A stretch of 64,000 nt of DNA from Odontocerum albicorne. Taxonomy: Eukaryota > Arthropoda > Insecta > Trichoptera > Odontoceridae. The stretch spans positions 34,067,491 through 34,131,490 of the forward strand of contig OX463848.1 in NCBI GenBank assembly GCA_949825065.1, written 5' to 3'. The notes below the pieces were generated by a model. That model worked only from the letters and a program-made list of their open reading frames with translations. It did not search any database and had not been told where the DNA came from. Positions 1-9,400 of this stretch are shown here, piece by piece (positions within the stretch are counted from its first letter, which is position 1; each line of letters starts with the position of its first letter). A program made the translations under genes and the position numbers.

Positions 1-164
1 ATTTTTATAGTGATCGGGAGGCAACAGCTATATACAATCTCTTTTCAATGATGACATATATTTTTCCTTATGCATAATTTTTATTGTCTTTTCCTAGTAT
101 TTTGTTACATTTCAAAATATTTTATTATACTATTTATTATTATTTGATTTTTAACGCTCAAAGT
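1..164. other. AT-rich sequence, nothing recognised
   Basis: No open frame, repeat family or RNA-like fold that I can match elsewhere in the window. Confidence 0.5.
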
Positions 165-169
165 GTGTA

Positions 170-245
170 ACTGTTGTCTAGTTGATTAAAAGAGATTCCC
201 GTATGGCAATAAACCCACCATTTCTATATTTTAAAATACAATGTT
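170..245 (+). repeat. SINE-1 body fragment
   Basis: The 3' half of SINE-1 in plus orientation. It shows the diagnostic order GTTGATTAAAAGAGATT, then GGCAATAAACCC, as in the better copies at 3345, 15757 and (reversed) 26446. The tRNA-like head is missing. Family membership rests on comparison within this window. Confidence 0.6.
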
Positions 246-264
246 CAAATAAACATTGTCTTCG

Positions 265-433
265 ACCCTATTAATTGTGGCTTCGGTTTGAGAGCTACTG
301 GACTAATCACATAGCTCGTTGTCCGTCGTTGTGCGTATTGGTAATAATATCGTATTTCGAAAATTAACAATAACTCGTCTGTAAACATTATTTTTCTATT
401 TGTTTGTTTGATCTAGAATCGAACCCGAAACTT
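265..433 (-). repeat. SINE-3-like fragment
   Basis: Degenerate copy of the SINE-3 family better seen at 11285 and 58055: a body resembling 'actaatcacatagctcgtt', then an AT-rich stretch, then GAATCGAACCC, the reverse complement of a tRNA B box. Divergent, so both limits are approximate. Confidence 0.4.
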
Positions 434-489
434 GTCTTATAAACAAGGTTTATAAGACTTCTGTGTTATAAACCCCTGTTTATAACACA
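434..489. repeat. two adjacent perfect hairpins
   Basis: Two short palindromes lie side by side. 434-458 has 11-bp arms (GTCTTATAAAC) around a 3-nt loop. 462-489 has 12-bp arms (TGTGTTATAAAC) around a 4-nt loop. The arms share TTATAAAC, so one hairpin may have arisen from the other. They directly follow the B-box-like end of a SINE-3 fragment. No function can be read from the sequence. Confidence 0.7.
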
Positions 490-633
490 AATTTGTATGG
501 CTGCTTATTTAAAGTACTTTTTACCAAATTAAGTAACATCAACCATTTAAAACCGATAACTTACGTTTATATAATTTTTTACCACTTCAACGATACTCAA
601 ATCTACCCTTAACATATAAAATATCATAGACAA

Positions 634-855
634 CGAAAAGTTCCGATGCTCTTGACTTCGATTTTTTTGGCATAGGGTTTTAAATATTTGCAGTATAAAT
701 TATTTAACGAAAAGTTCCGATGCTCTTGACTTCGATTTTTTTGGCATAGGGTTTTAAATATTTGCAGTATAAATTATTTAACGAAAAGTTCCGATGCTCT
801 TGACTTCGATTTTTTTGGCATAGGGTTTTAAATATTTGCAGTATAAATTATTTAA
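634..855. repeat. three identical tandem copies of a 74-bp unit
   Basis: A 74-bp unit starting CGAAAAGTTCCGATGCTC is present three times head to tail, starting at 634, 708 and 782. I see no difference between copies, which means either a recent duplication or an assembly artefact. The unit is not obviously present elsewhere in the window. Confidence 0.9.
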
Positions 856-869
856 AATTTTTGTCATCG

Positions 870-960
870 CTTCGTATGTTCGACTTCTTATGGGGTAATT
901 ATGGACCTCCTTATTGTACTTCAAACCTTTTTTGGGTATATTTTGGCAACAAATTTGTAA
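870..960. repeat. dispersed repeat R1 (partner at 35730-35840)
   Basis: Matches 35730-35840 in order: GACTTCT, GGGGTAA, GACCTCCTTATTG, then an AT-rich block ending near TTTGG. The partner differs by a short insertion containing CGAGTA, described in the findings. Nature of the repeat unknown. Confidence 0.6.
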
Positions 961-1144
961 CTTGACAAATATAAACAAAATCATTACAAATCATGGCTTG
1001 TTTTACCGTACACATATCTAGTTTATAGAGCATCGTCGATGCCCTCAGATACTTAGTTGGTAACAAAGACGTGTGTCCCAAGCCCCAGGTTGAATACATG
1101 ATTTGTTTTAATCCAGCTTTTTTCCTGTGTGCTTTTCACCTAAG

Positions 1145-1236
1145 GGTTCTGTAACAAGTTTTTGGTTGATTGGAAGTGATCGCCATATGAAAATAAATCC
1201 TCCAGTTTATACTGAATACAGCAAAAGTGTAATATG
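1145..1236 (+). repeat. SINE-1 body fragment
   Basis: Plus-strand SINE-1 tail: TTGGTTGATTGGAAG, CGCCATATGAAAATAAA, then a degraded ACTGAATACAGCAAAAGTGTAATA. This is the reverse complement of the shared SINE/LINE tail seen at 26446 and 29004. The head is absent. Confidence 0.65.
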
Positions 1237-1261
1237 AGAGAACCAAATGATTAATGAATGT

Positions 1262-1680
1262 AAACTGAAAAAAGAGAGATACAATGCAATAAAAGCAAGC
1301 GAAATAACAAAAATTAAACAAAATACACATGTGACAGTAAATAAGCAATACAAATGAGTATAGAGTGCGCAAAATAACAAAAGTGACAATAAATAAGCGA
1401 AGCAGATGAGAATAGAACTAGCAAAATAACACAAGTGATACAAAATACCAAAGTGATAGTAAATAAGTGACGCCAATAAGAATGGAGTGTGCAAAATAAC
1501 AAAAGTGACGATAAATAAGTGATGCAAATAAGAATAGAGATAGCGAAATAACACAAGTGATACAAAATAAACAAGTGACAGTTAATAACGATGCAAATGA
1601 GAAGAGAGAGAGGACGAAATAATATAGTACAAGGGGAAAAATGCATCAGTTACAGTAAATAATTGATCCAAATGAGAATA
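1262..1680. repeat. imperfect tandem array, 122-bp higher-order unit
   Basis: The phrase (g)caaaataacaaaagtg recurs near 1297, 1367, 1419, 1489 and 1540, giving alternating steps of about 70 and 52 bp, so the real period is about 122 bp with two related half-units. The long open frames here (for example 1207-1554, minus) are Leu/Ile/Phe/Tyr-rich translations of the repeat and I do not regard them as genes. Confidence 0.75.
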
Positions 1681-2204
1681 CAGGTTAACACGTATATCAA
1701 CTATATAGACATTTCCAAATGCATCAGAATCATAAAAAAACACATTTTAAACCTTTAAGGATACGACCCATTTAAGGTATGTGGAATTGCAGCATGAGCA
1801 CATGTATCGAGAACCTACTGTATACCCTGAACAGTCCAACGACACCCCTCCTCCTGGTTGGTTTCCTTCAGCATTCTTGTATCCAATTATCGCTTGGCAG
1901 GTACGCTCTTAAAAAATGATTGATTTCTTTTTGTACAACAATAATTTCTTAGAAGTTAATTTCACACGAACGGCCCAACAGCCATTTCGGACATCATAAT
2001 TTTGTTAAATTGATGAGTTTTTAATTAAGACGATGGACTAAATGGCGTCCATTTCCGGTTAATTATTTTTTTACTTTTTCAAAATTGAATTAACAACGGT
2101 TCACACCTGAAATTTTTAGAAATTGTTACGTCTTATTAGTGTCGTTAAATTTTAAATATTCTTCAAGTGTGTTAAGGGATAAATGTTTTATTTTCACACA
2201 TATG
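1681..2204. other. no gene or repeat recognised
   Basis: AT-rich single-copy-looking sequence without a long frame. Short A and T runs only. Confidence 0.5.
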
Positions 2205-2965
2205 TCATTTTGTTAACCCTCTTTAAGTTGTCGGTAAGTTGGCTTACCTTTATGAAACCTTTCTGCTTATTTTTATGAATTTTATTAACCTTGTATAAGT
2301 TGTGGATAAACCTTTATACAAACCGCATGCTTATTGTTATACATTTTATTGACCCTTTATAAATTGCTGGTAAGTTGGCTTACCTTTATGAAACCTTTCT
2401 GCTTATTTTTATGCTTTTTATTAACCTTATATAAGTTGTGGATAAATCTTTATACAAACCTCATGCTTATTGTTATACATTTTATTGACCCTTTATAAAT
2501 TGTTGGTAAGTAAGCTTACCTTTATGAAACCTTTCTGCTTATTTTTTATGAATTTTATTAACCTTATATAAGTTATGGATAAAACTTAACACAAACCCCA
2601 TGCTTATTGTTATATATGGTATTTTATTGACCCTTTATAAATTGTTGATAAAATGGCTTACCTTAATGCAAATCTTATGCTTATGTTGCTTATTTTCCTA
2701 GCCCTTTATAAATTGTTGGTAAGATGACTTATCTTTATGAAAACTTTCTTCCTATATTTATGCATATTATCCTATATTATGCAGCTTATCTTTATACATA
2801 CCTCATGCTTATTTTATGCATTTTATTAACCCTATATAGGTTGTTGGTAAGATAGCTTACCTTTATGCAAACTTTATGACTATTTTTTATATATTTTATT
2901 AAGCCTTTATAAATCGTTAATACAATGTCTTACCTTTGTGCAAAATTTATGCTTATTTTTATGCA
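2205..2965. repeat. imperfect tandem array, 68-bp unit in 136-bp dimers
   Basis: The word GGCTTACCTTTATG(A/C)AA recurs at about 2241, 2377, 2513, 2655, 2727, 2855 and 2928. The first steps are 136 bp. Within each step a related half-unit (GTTGTGGATAAACCTTTATAC) lies about 68 bp away. Units drift towards the right end. No coding potential. Confidence 0.8.
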
Positions 2966-3024
2966 AACCAAGTTTCCCATTGATATCATTGTTTTGTATC
3001 CGTCTTTTTGATAATAAAGTACGA

Positions 3025-3344
3025 TAGGTAATAGAATAATAATAATAAAAGTACAATTTATATACCGCCATTTAGATAGGACAATCTCCTCAAGCTGTGA
3101 CTGGAATCGAACCATAAATTATTGACAAATTAAAAGTATTACAAAAACAAAACAAGTTAAGTGCAAGGATATAAAGGTGGTGGCTGCGGTAATTAGATAA
3201 TGTTCTTCTCCTCATCTGCATATGTTTAGAAAACAAACTAGGTAAGAAAACCGCCGAAAGTTTACCAAAGAAAGACAAACTACAAATAAACCTCTGTAAT
3301 TTCCTTCACATAGGTTTCTTTGTAGTTAGTATTTCCTTGTTCAT
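3025..3344 (-). mobile_element. LINE-B fragment, 3' UTR
   Basis: On the minus strand this reads as the 3' UTR of LINE-B, ending in the (ATT)n-type tail (plus-strand AATAATAATAAAAG at 3035). Landmarks shared with copies at 3516, 6548, 7065, 32228 and 62065 are the GGCTGCGG block, CATCTGCATATGTTTAGAAAA, GGTAAGAAAACCGC and GACAAACTAC. The GAATCGAACC motif near 3110 matches a tRNA T-arm-like motif conserved in this UTR. Confidence 0.7.
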
Positions 3345-3500
3345 ACACTACACCACTAGCCCGGGGGTTGCGGGTTCAATTCCCGTTGGAACTCAAGGAT
3401 TCCAGTCTAGTTTTCACTAAAGACTTTTTTAATACCGTTCTAGCTGGTTGAAAAAGATTATCACATGACATTAAGCTCGCCAAGTTGTACTGTATAAAAA
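3345..3500 (+). repeat. SINE-1 copy with partial tRNA head
   Basis: Starts in the tRNA-like head (GGGGGTTGCGGGTTCAATTCCCG, a good B box), then the unrelated middle, then the tail AGCTGGTTGAAAAAGATT ... TTGTACTGTATA. It abuts a LINE-B fragment on each side. The A-box end of the head is missing. Confidence 0.7.
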
Positions 3501-3515
3501 TAAAATGATATAAGA

Positions 3516-3995
3516 TACAATAATAATAACATTAATGGATGACAATTTACGAATACATAGCGCCGTTTAGTGAGCAGTCTCTCCATAAGGGAGCTTTATC
3601 TCCGGATTCGAACCCGCTACTGTTGACAGATTAAAAATAAATTCATACGAGTATAAGTGAACTGTAATGATAGGAAGGTGAGGGCTGCGGCCATTAAATA
3701 AGGTACTTCCTCGCATCTGCATGTGTTAAGAAAAGCATATTAAGAAACAAAACCGTAGAAAACTTACCAAGGGAAGATGAACTACGATATGTGATAGTAC
3801 CACACTAGGCTGAATGTGTAGTGTAGTATTCATATATACGACTAATTCATTGTAAAGTTTGATAAGTCATCCCAAAAAGAATTGTCTTCAAGTGCTTCCT
3901 AAAGCCGCTTCACTAAGAGGCAGACCATTCCACGCCATATGACCAGCAACGGCAAAAGTTTTATAGTAACACCCCCCCCCTATTGAATCGTTTCG
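3516..3995 (-). mobile_element. LINE-B fragment
   Basis: Plus-strand AATAATAATAA tail at the left, then GCGCCGTTTAG, a clear GGATTCGAACCCG T-arm-like motif near 3603, GGCTGCGGCCATTA, the CTCGCATCTGCATGTG block and the coding end around 3890-3970. It contains a TACGAGTA octamer at 3646 that the other copies lack at this place. A run of 11 C lies near 3968. Confidence 0.7.
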
Positions 3996-4024
3996 GAACA
4001 ATCAATTTGTTTAGTAAAAATAGT

Positions 4025-4262
4025 AATACATTCGGCTTTTGGTGTAGTGTAGTATTAACATATAATCATAAATTTTGTCGAGCCCTCTCAAGAAGGATTG
4101 TCTTGAAGTATTTTCTTAAGCTGCACACGCCATCTATATCTCTAACACTATTCCACGCTACGGGACCAGCAAAAGCTAAAGTATTGTCATAGTAAAACAA
4201 AAATACTAGCCTATACATAGCGAAGTTATGTTTCCTTAAATATTTCAAAACAGGTCTAATGT
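4025..4262 (-). pseudogene. LINE-B reverse transcriptase C-terminus, fragment
   Basis: The minus-strand frame encodes a C-terminus of the LINE type: FYYDNTLAFAGPVAWNSVR ... CSLRKYFKTILLERARQNL. The AGPxxWN ... VRD ... FRKxLKT pattern ends many CR1/L2-like and related LINE polyproteins. It repeats material already present at 3800-3970, so two overlapping copies or a local duplication lie side by side. Clade is inferred from a short segment. Confidence 0.65.
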
Positions 4263-5119
4263 GGAAAAGAATTTTTTCAGAAAACGTATGCGCTCAATTA
4301 GCAGTCAGGCTTATTCAAGTCTGAGCTGGGTAAAGAAATGCATTCAACCTACTCTTTGAATCAATTTCAAAATCTTTTAAAAATGTCGGTTCTCAAAGAA
4401 CACCGAATATTATTAATTGATATTTTCCAAAACACGGCCGTGAGATCCTTTTGTAAAATAATTAACTAATTTCAGGGCCTATAATCCCCCGCTCAAAATC
4501 AATCGCAAACAATTAAATCCCTCCAAAACTTTTTTTTCTCTTCTGGCAAACCTAATATTTTCTTCGCACCGTTTTACGCTTGCTAATTATAATATTTAAA
4601 ATATAGTAATATAAATGATTTTATAAAAAGTTACGGACTATACAATAGTTGTAATAATCAAGAGATTGATTTGGAAATATACTTTTTTATGAATTGTAAC
4701 ACTGTTCGAAAAAATATTAACTCTCTTTTTATATATTTTTTATTCTTTCACTCATGCATGTGTTTAACATGTGTGGGTGAAGCACGTATGAATACTTTCA
4801 GGGTGGGTTTGGTTAAAATTATTTTTTTGTATATCTCGTGTAAGATCTTGTTTTGCTACGCTGTTTCGTTGCGTATGATTTTTTGAACTTTTATAAATTT
4901 TTACGTTTGGTCTAGTCTAGTAAGTTGTTCATACAAAAGGAAAAAATCAAAGTTATGGTTAAATGCAAGAATGAGTAGGTTCTTAAAATTATCTATAGCA
5001 ATATTTTTTCTTTGCTATATCATAACGGAGATTTGTGACTGAAAAAATATAGGAGTTCTTAATAGTTAAATATATAAAATTAAAATTTCCGTTGGCACGC
5101 AGATTTTTTAAATAGGGCT
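4263..5119. other. no gene or repeat recognised
   Basis: AT-rich. The small plus-strand frame at 4671-4886 is hydrophobic and Cys/Phe-rich, with no start context or similarity I recognise, and I do not call it. Confidence 0.5.
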
Positions 5120-5216
5120 CAAATCACTTCTTAAAACTTCTTTTTGATTACTTAGAAGAGATTACCATAAGGCAATAAACCCTTCAGGTTGTACAGTATG
5201 CAAAGAAAGTGTAATA
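5120..5216 (+). repeat. SINE-1 body fragment
   Basis: Tail of SINE-1: ACTTAGAAGAGATTACC, AAGGCAATAAACCC, GGTTGTACAGTATGCAAAG, then GTGTAATAAAATA. The head is lost. Confidence 0.6.
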
Positions 5217-5227
5217 AAATATACTAC

Positions 5228-5565
5228 ATTATATAATTTAAACTTAAGGCTGATATGTTGAATAAGAGTTATCTGATAGGGTTTGAGCATGTAGGAAGAA
5301 TGGATGAAGAAAGATTAACAAAATAAAAATATGTATTGCAAATGTGAGGGAAAGGCGTGGTAGAGAAAGATCAAGGAATGTATGGTTGGATCTAGTGAGA
5401 TATTAAAAAAAAGAAGCGAAGAAAGTCAGATAAATCGTAGGATTTATATGAGAAGGTATATGGATGGGGAAAAATATGTGTGTCGAGATAGGAAAATTGT
5501 GGTCTGTCCTCTCTGCCTACCCAAACAGAGATATTGTGTGATGGTATGTATATATGAAATATTTA
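5228..5565 (+). mobile_element. LINE-A fragment, C-terminus and 3' end
   Basis: Plus-strand LINE-A: AACTTAAGGCTGATATGTTG (..LKADMLN..), then a degraded GHVxRMDEERL-type segment, AGGCGTGGTAGAGAAAGATC, TGTATGGTTGGATC and CGTAGGATTTATATGAGAAG, then TGTGTGTCGAGATAGGAAA and the tail ending GATGGTATGTATAT. The ordered Arg-rich 'RGRxRPRxxWLDxI' pattern is typical of RTE-like LINE C-termini. Frames are interrupted. Confidence 0.75.
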
Positions 5566-5584
5566 TTTATTTATTTAATTTACT

Positions 5585-5842
5585 TGTCATCATCATTATT
5601 GTCAACCAGTGTCAATCCACTGCTGGATGAAGGTCTCCCCAAGTTGACTCGTAATAGTTCGGTGTTTTGCTCGTTGGTGCTATGTGATGCTGCCGTGCTT
5701 CCTGATCTCACCTAACCAGCGTGCTTTCCGTCTTCTTCTGGACCTCTTTATTCCTCTAAGGTACCATTGGATTTTTTCGGATGTCCTTCGGGAATCTGAC
5801 ATTCTGGCTACGTGTCCTGCCCATTGCCCCTTCAACCCACAG
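5585..5842 (-). pseudogene. LINE-H RTE-like C-terminus, fragment
   Basis: The minus frame reads GQWAGHVARMSDSRRTSEKI ... KRSRRRRKARWLGEIRKHG. The W(A)GHVARM ... RGRPxxRWxDEI pattern is the standard end of RTE-like reverse transcriptases. Only the terminal roughly 60 residues plus some 3' UTR remain. Confidence 0.75.
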
Positions 5843-6465
5843 AATAATATGCAAGACAACAAAAAGTAGACTTGTAATATATAATTAATCGTTCTTTTTA
5901 TTTTTAAATAGATCAAACAATTGTTGTAGAAATATATTTAAGAACTATTTTTTTTTGATATTTTTTTATATTCCTATTTTAGCCCTGGTGTCGGTTAATG
6001 TGTTTCAACTCCCCGCTCAGAGCGGCCCATAGAGTTGTTATGTTCCCGCCAAAATGTGATAATAATAACGTTGTATCTGTCAAGAGGATTTGTAACGCGC
6101 GTTCTTATTTCAAAATTGACTGCCTCCACTCCAGGAACAAAACGCCGCATCTACATTCTACAGCCTCGATCTAAAATAACCTTTTTGTTAAATTTACATA
6201 AACATGTTTATCGCTCGTGTTGATTATTGTATTTTGATGGTGTTCGTACGGTAGATTCGAGACTCCGGCACAATAATATAGCTGTTCCGAAACGGTCCAT
6301 TTTTCATTTTTTAATATGCACCTTTTCAAGCGGGATGCTAACTTATGTATTAGCCAGAATGTGGTTAAGGTGCTAAGGTTTCCAACTGAAGACTTTATTT
6401 CGTAAAATATTACGCGTTTCTATTAGAATCGAAATGGTAGTAAGTATTAATGGTAGTAAGCTCAT
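5843..6465. other. no gene or repeat recognised
   Basis: Mixed AT-rich sequence with a slightly GC-richer part at 5985-6080. No supported feature. Confidence 0.45.
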
Positions 6466-6545
6466 CTATTGTATTGTATTGTATTACTATTTAGCTGTAT
6501 ACAGTATAACATGGCGAGCTTATGGTCATGTGGTAATCTCTTCTA
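6466..6545 (-). repeat. SINE-1 tail fragment
   Basis: Minus orientation: TGTATTGTATTGTATTAC, GCTGTATACAGTATAAC, ATGGCGAGCTTATGG, GTGGTAATCTCTTC. The copy is cut before the SINE-specific middle and is followed at once by the (AAT)n tail of a LINE-B copy. Confidence 0.65.
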
Positions 6546-6844
6546 CATATGAATAATAATAATAATAAAAGGACATTTTAAAAGTGCTCTTTAGAAAGCA
6601 GACTTTCCTAAAGGGCGCTTTTACTCGAAATTCAAACCCACTATTATTGACAGATAAAAATAATTACAAAAAAATAATTTGAATGTAAGAATAGGAAAAT
6701 AGTAGTTGTGGCCATTAAATTAGGTACTTCTCTGCTTCTGCATATGTTAAAAAAATATTTGGTAAGAAAACCGCAGAAAACTTATTGAAGGAAGACAATG
6801 AAACCTTTATATATCTTATCGATGAACGTGTATGTGTAAAAATG
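6546..6844 (-). mobile_element. LINE-B fragment, 3' UTR
   Basis: AATAATAATAATAATAAAAGG tail at the left, then GTGCTCTTTAGAAAGCAGAC, CACTATTATTGACAG, GTGGCCATTAAATTAGG, CTGCTTCTGCATATGTT, GGTAAGAAAACCGCAG. Cut before the coding end. Confidence 0.7.
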
Positions 6845-6968
6845 ATCTCGTGACCTGCTTGGAGAGATGCTGAACTTCTACTGCGACGTTTTGAGTTCGA
6901 TTCCTGATGGTACCCAAAAAAAGAGTCCCTGTCTGGTAACAATGGTGGCAATCGTCGTGTACATGTCT
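6845..6968 (+). repeat. SINE-3 head, plus strand
   Basis: Head with a B-box-like GAGTTCGATTCCTGATGG, an A-rich stretch, then GAGTCCCTGTCTGGTAAC, which is the reverse complement of the GTTACCAGA ... CAGACTGGGACC block of SINE-3 at 23285 and 26700. Confidence 0.5.
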
Positions 6969-7064
6969 GAGTAGTGTTGTATCTTTACGTGGGGTTGTGT
7001 TACCAACACGTGCAAACACGAACTACGAGTTCCGTGCCTATTTCACTGGTTCTAAATCCGAAAG

Positions 7065-7690
7065 TTTGATAATAATAAAAATAAATTGATAATTTATATA
7101 ACGCAATTTAGTTATGATTCGTACGCAATATAATTGAAATTGAAAATATTACAAAATAAATGTACTTTAATTAAGTGTAAAGATAAAAAAATAGTGGTTG
7201 CTGCCGTTAGATCAGTTAATTTCCCATAAATTCATATGTTGAGAAAAACAAATTTGGTAAGAAAACCACAGACAACTTACCAAGGGAAGACGAACTACAA
7301 AAATTTTTTGTTGATTTTTTGAAACGTGCTTGGAACACATTCTGTTTTAGGTGTAGTGTAGTGTATGTTATGTGTTGTAGTATTTATATGAAATCATAAA
7401 TTTCAATGAGACCTCTCAAAAATAGTTTTTTTTCTATAGCAGCACACGTCACCCCTATCTCTAACATTAATAGAAATATCATTCCATCTCATAGGACCAG
7501 CAGTGGCAATCACTATATCATAACACGCCCTCCTATTAGATCGATTTGGAGCAATCAATTTATTTGATTAAGACAAAATCTATCTCAAAATTCTACTCCT
7601 CTCTGAAAGAACACCTCTCAGACACAGATTCGAAAGATACAATGGAGATATTCCATTGTGTCTTTTGAATATGTGTTTGAGGGATTTTTC
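7065..7690 (-). mobile_element. LINE-B fragment, 3' UTR plus coding end
   Basis: Runs from an AAT-type tail through the usual UTR landmarks (TGGTTGCTGCCGTTAG, CATATGTTGAGAAAAAC, CCAAGGGAAGACGAACTAC) and on into the coding end, where the reverse complement of TCTAACATTAATAGAAATATC ... CATTCCATCTCATAGGACC corresponds to the AGPxxWN region. The 5' cut is near ATTCCATTGTGTC at 7653. Confidence 0.7.
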
Positions 7691-7991
7691 ATCGGAGAAT
7701 GATGGAGTTACCATACTACAAGAGACGAAGACCATGTTATGTCCCAGTCATGCTTCAATATGTCAGATTCACCCAATCGGATATGTTGAATGTTGCCATA
7801 CGGAAAAGACATAACATATTTCAAGCTCATTCAGGAGTCTTGTTTGCGAATATCTGCCTTTTACAAAATACCGAAAAAGGCTACCTGAAAAAATAAAGGT
7901 TATATTCTTCTTGCCATATGACCCAACGGATAATGTCAAATAAAATGAGGGAAAATGACCAGTGAAGTATATCGTTGAAGTATATGTATAA

Positions 7992-8238
7992 ATACATACC
8001 ATCACGGTATTTCTCTTTCTGGGTAGAGAGAGCTGACATGACGCCAGACTTTCCTATCTCAACAGATATCTTTCACCTCTTCTACATCTAAACACCTTCT
8101 CACACAAATCTTTATAAGACGTTTTACGTTTTCTTCTTTAAAAATATCATTCAATTGATTCATCCATATCTCCTTGGTCCTGCTACGCCTTTTCACTATA
8201 TATTTGATTTGTTAGAATTTCTTCATTCATTTATTCTA
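7992..8238 (-). mobile_element. LINE-A fragment, left part, split by a LINE-E
   Basis: Minus-strand LINE-A 3' region: CCATCACGGTATTTCTC, GACTTTCCTATCTC, TTTTACGTTTTCTTCTTTAA, TCTCCTTGGTCCTGCTACGCC, TTTCTTCATTCATTTATTC. The sequence then switches to a plus-strand LINE-E and resumes as LINE-A at 8828, so this LINE-A was interrupted by a later LINE-E insertion with loss of about 20 bp. Confidence 0.75.
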
Positions 8239-8827
8239 CATGCCATCACTGAATGTTCACCATCCCTAGAGTTAAAACCTCTTTTGCCCAAAGGCAATAT
8301 GCTTATTTGGCTCCCATTACATACAATGGCGTGCCGACTTCAATAAAGGTAAAGGTAGGAAAACCATTTAGACAGTCGATCGGAGCGTGGTTGTTATTGC
8401 GACAGGATTTTGAGTACTTGAGCTTTCAGGATGAATGACGAGTGGAAGGGATTTATGTGAGATTTATGATTGTGTGCGGTATAGTGTGGGATGAATATTT
8501 TTGGTCTTTCTGGAGTGATGATGTATGAGGAGTTGAATTTCGCAAGATGTTTCCAGTTGTAGTTGAGTGTCACTGTCAGGTTGATGAGAGCGTGCAACGG
8601 GGTTTTGTTTTTGTGTAATCAAAAATCGGAAAGAATTATCGATTTATTTTTTTCATGGTAAATATCCTCAGTGAGATACAGGCAAAAGCCTAGTTTACTG
8701 GGGATACGACAAATGAAAGGCAACAAACCCAGATCCATTAAAATTGGATGTCCAAATCAAATTATCTGTTGTTTTTCTCAAATTGTGTATATTTCTTGTC
8801 ATGTGTAATAATAAAAAATAAAAAAAT
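8239..8827 (+). mobile_element. LINE-E 5'-truncated copy inserted in LINE-A
   Basis: The plus frame at 8253-8438 reads FTIPRVKTSFAQRQYAYLAP followed by TYNGVPTSIK ... GAWLLL, the C-terminus typical of LINE reverse transcriptases (RVRTxxAQRQFxYxAPxxxNxLPxxIK). After the stop comes a 3' UTR with the block CAACAAACCCAGATCC and an A-rich end (TAATAAAAAATAAAAAAA). Related copies: 50880-51390 and 26229-26400. Family clade not determined. Confidence 0.75.
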
Positions 8828-9025
8828 TTTCTTCTTCATCTTACTCAACACTTCAGCCTTATGTTCACATTAATCATAAATCACTGTATTCTGTATTCTA
8901 ACCTAGATTAACACTTCGTGCATTCTTCTCAATTTATACATTTCTAAAGCATTTATTCGGTTCTTTTCAGTTTTTTTTCCAAGTTTACGTTTCACTCCCA
9001 TACGTGTATTTTTTAACATTTCACT
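8828..9025 (-). mobile_element. LINE-A fragment, right part
   Basis: Continues the LINE-A broken at 8238: TTCTTCTTCATCTTACTCAA, CAGCCTTATGTTCAC, GCATTCTTCTCAATTTATAC, TTTCACTCCCATACGTG. Reversed, this encodes the MRTLRRM ... ELKADVLSKM stretch seen in the better copy at 38980. Confidence 0.75.
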
Positions 9026-9400
9026 ATAAAACAATCTGGCGGACTTATTGGCAGGTGACGACAATCTATTCCAACCAACCAGACAAAAGAAAATTAAGAA
9101 AATTACAAGGTCCCAAATAATATTTATATGATTATATATTATACCTTTACACAATAAATGAACAATATACATAGTAAAAATAAAAGTGAGATATCATCAA
9201 AAAAGGAAAGGGAGGGGATGGTGGAGAGGAATGAAAAATCAGGAATGAAATATGTTATTTTACTGACTTTAATTCAAGATTTTTTTCAGTCGTTTTTAAA
9301 ATATGTCCATGATGGAGTTAGTTTAACAGTTGTCTGTAACTAGTTCCAGAGACTCACTGCATGAACAGTAAAGGACGACGTAAAAAAAGGAGAGCGGTGA
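9026..9400 (-). mobile_element. LINE-C fragment, 3' end
   Basis: Minus strand. Its extreme 3' end is CAATCTGGCGGACTTATTGG ... CAATCTATTCCAACCAACCAG, the sequence shared with SINE-1. Further in are GGAAAGGGAGGGGATGGTGG, AGTCGTTTTTAAAATATG and TCCAGAGACTCACTGCATG, as in the copies at 25186 and 28993. The coding end is almost gone. Confidence 0.75.

Noticed and set aside
1207..1646. Hydrophobic minus-strand frames resembling multi-pass membrane proteins
   Set aside because: They are translations of the 122-bp tandem array; the apparent membrane segments repeat with the DNA period.
5382..5630. 82-codon plus frame as a small gene
   Set aside because: It lies inside a decayed LINE-A copy and reads as the Arg-rich LINE C-terminus.
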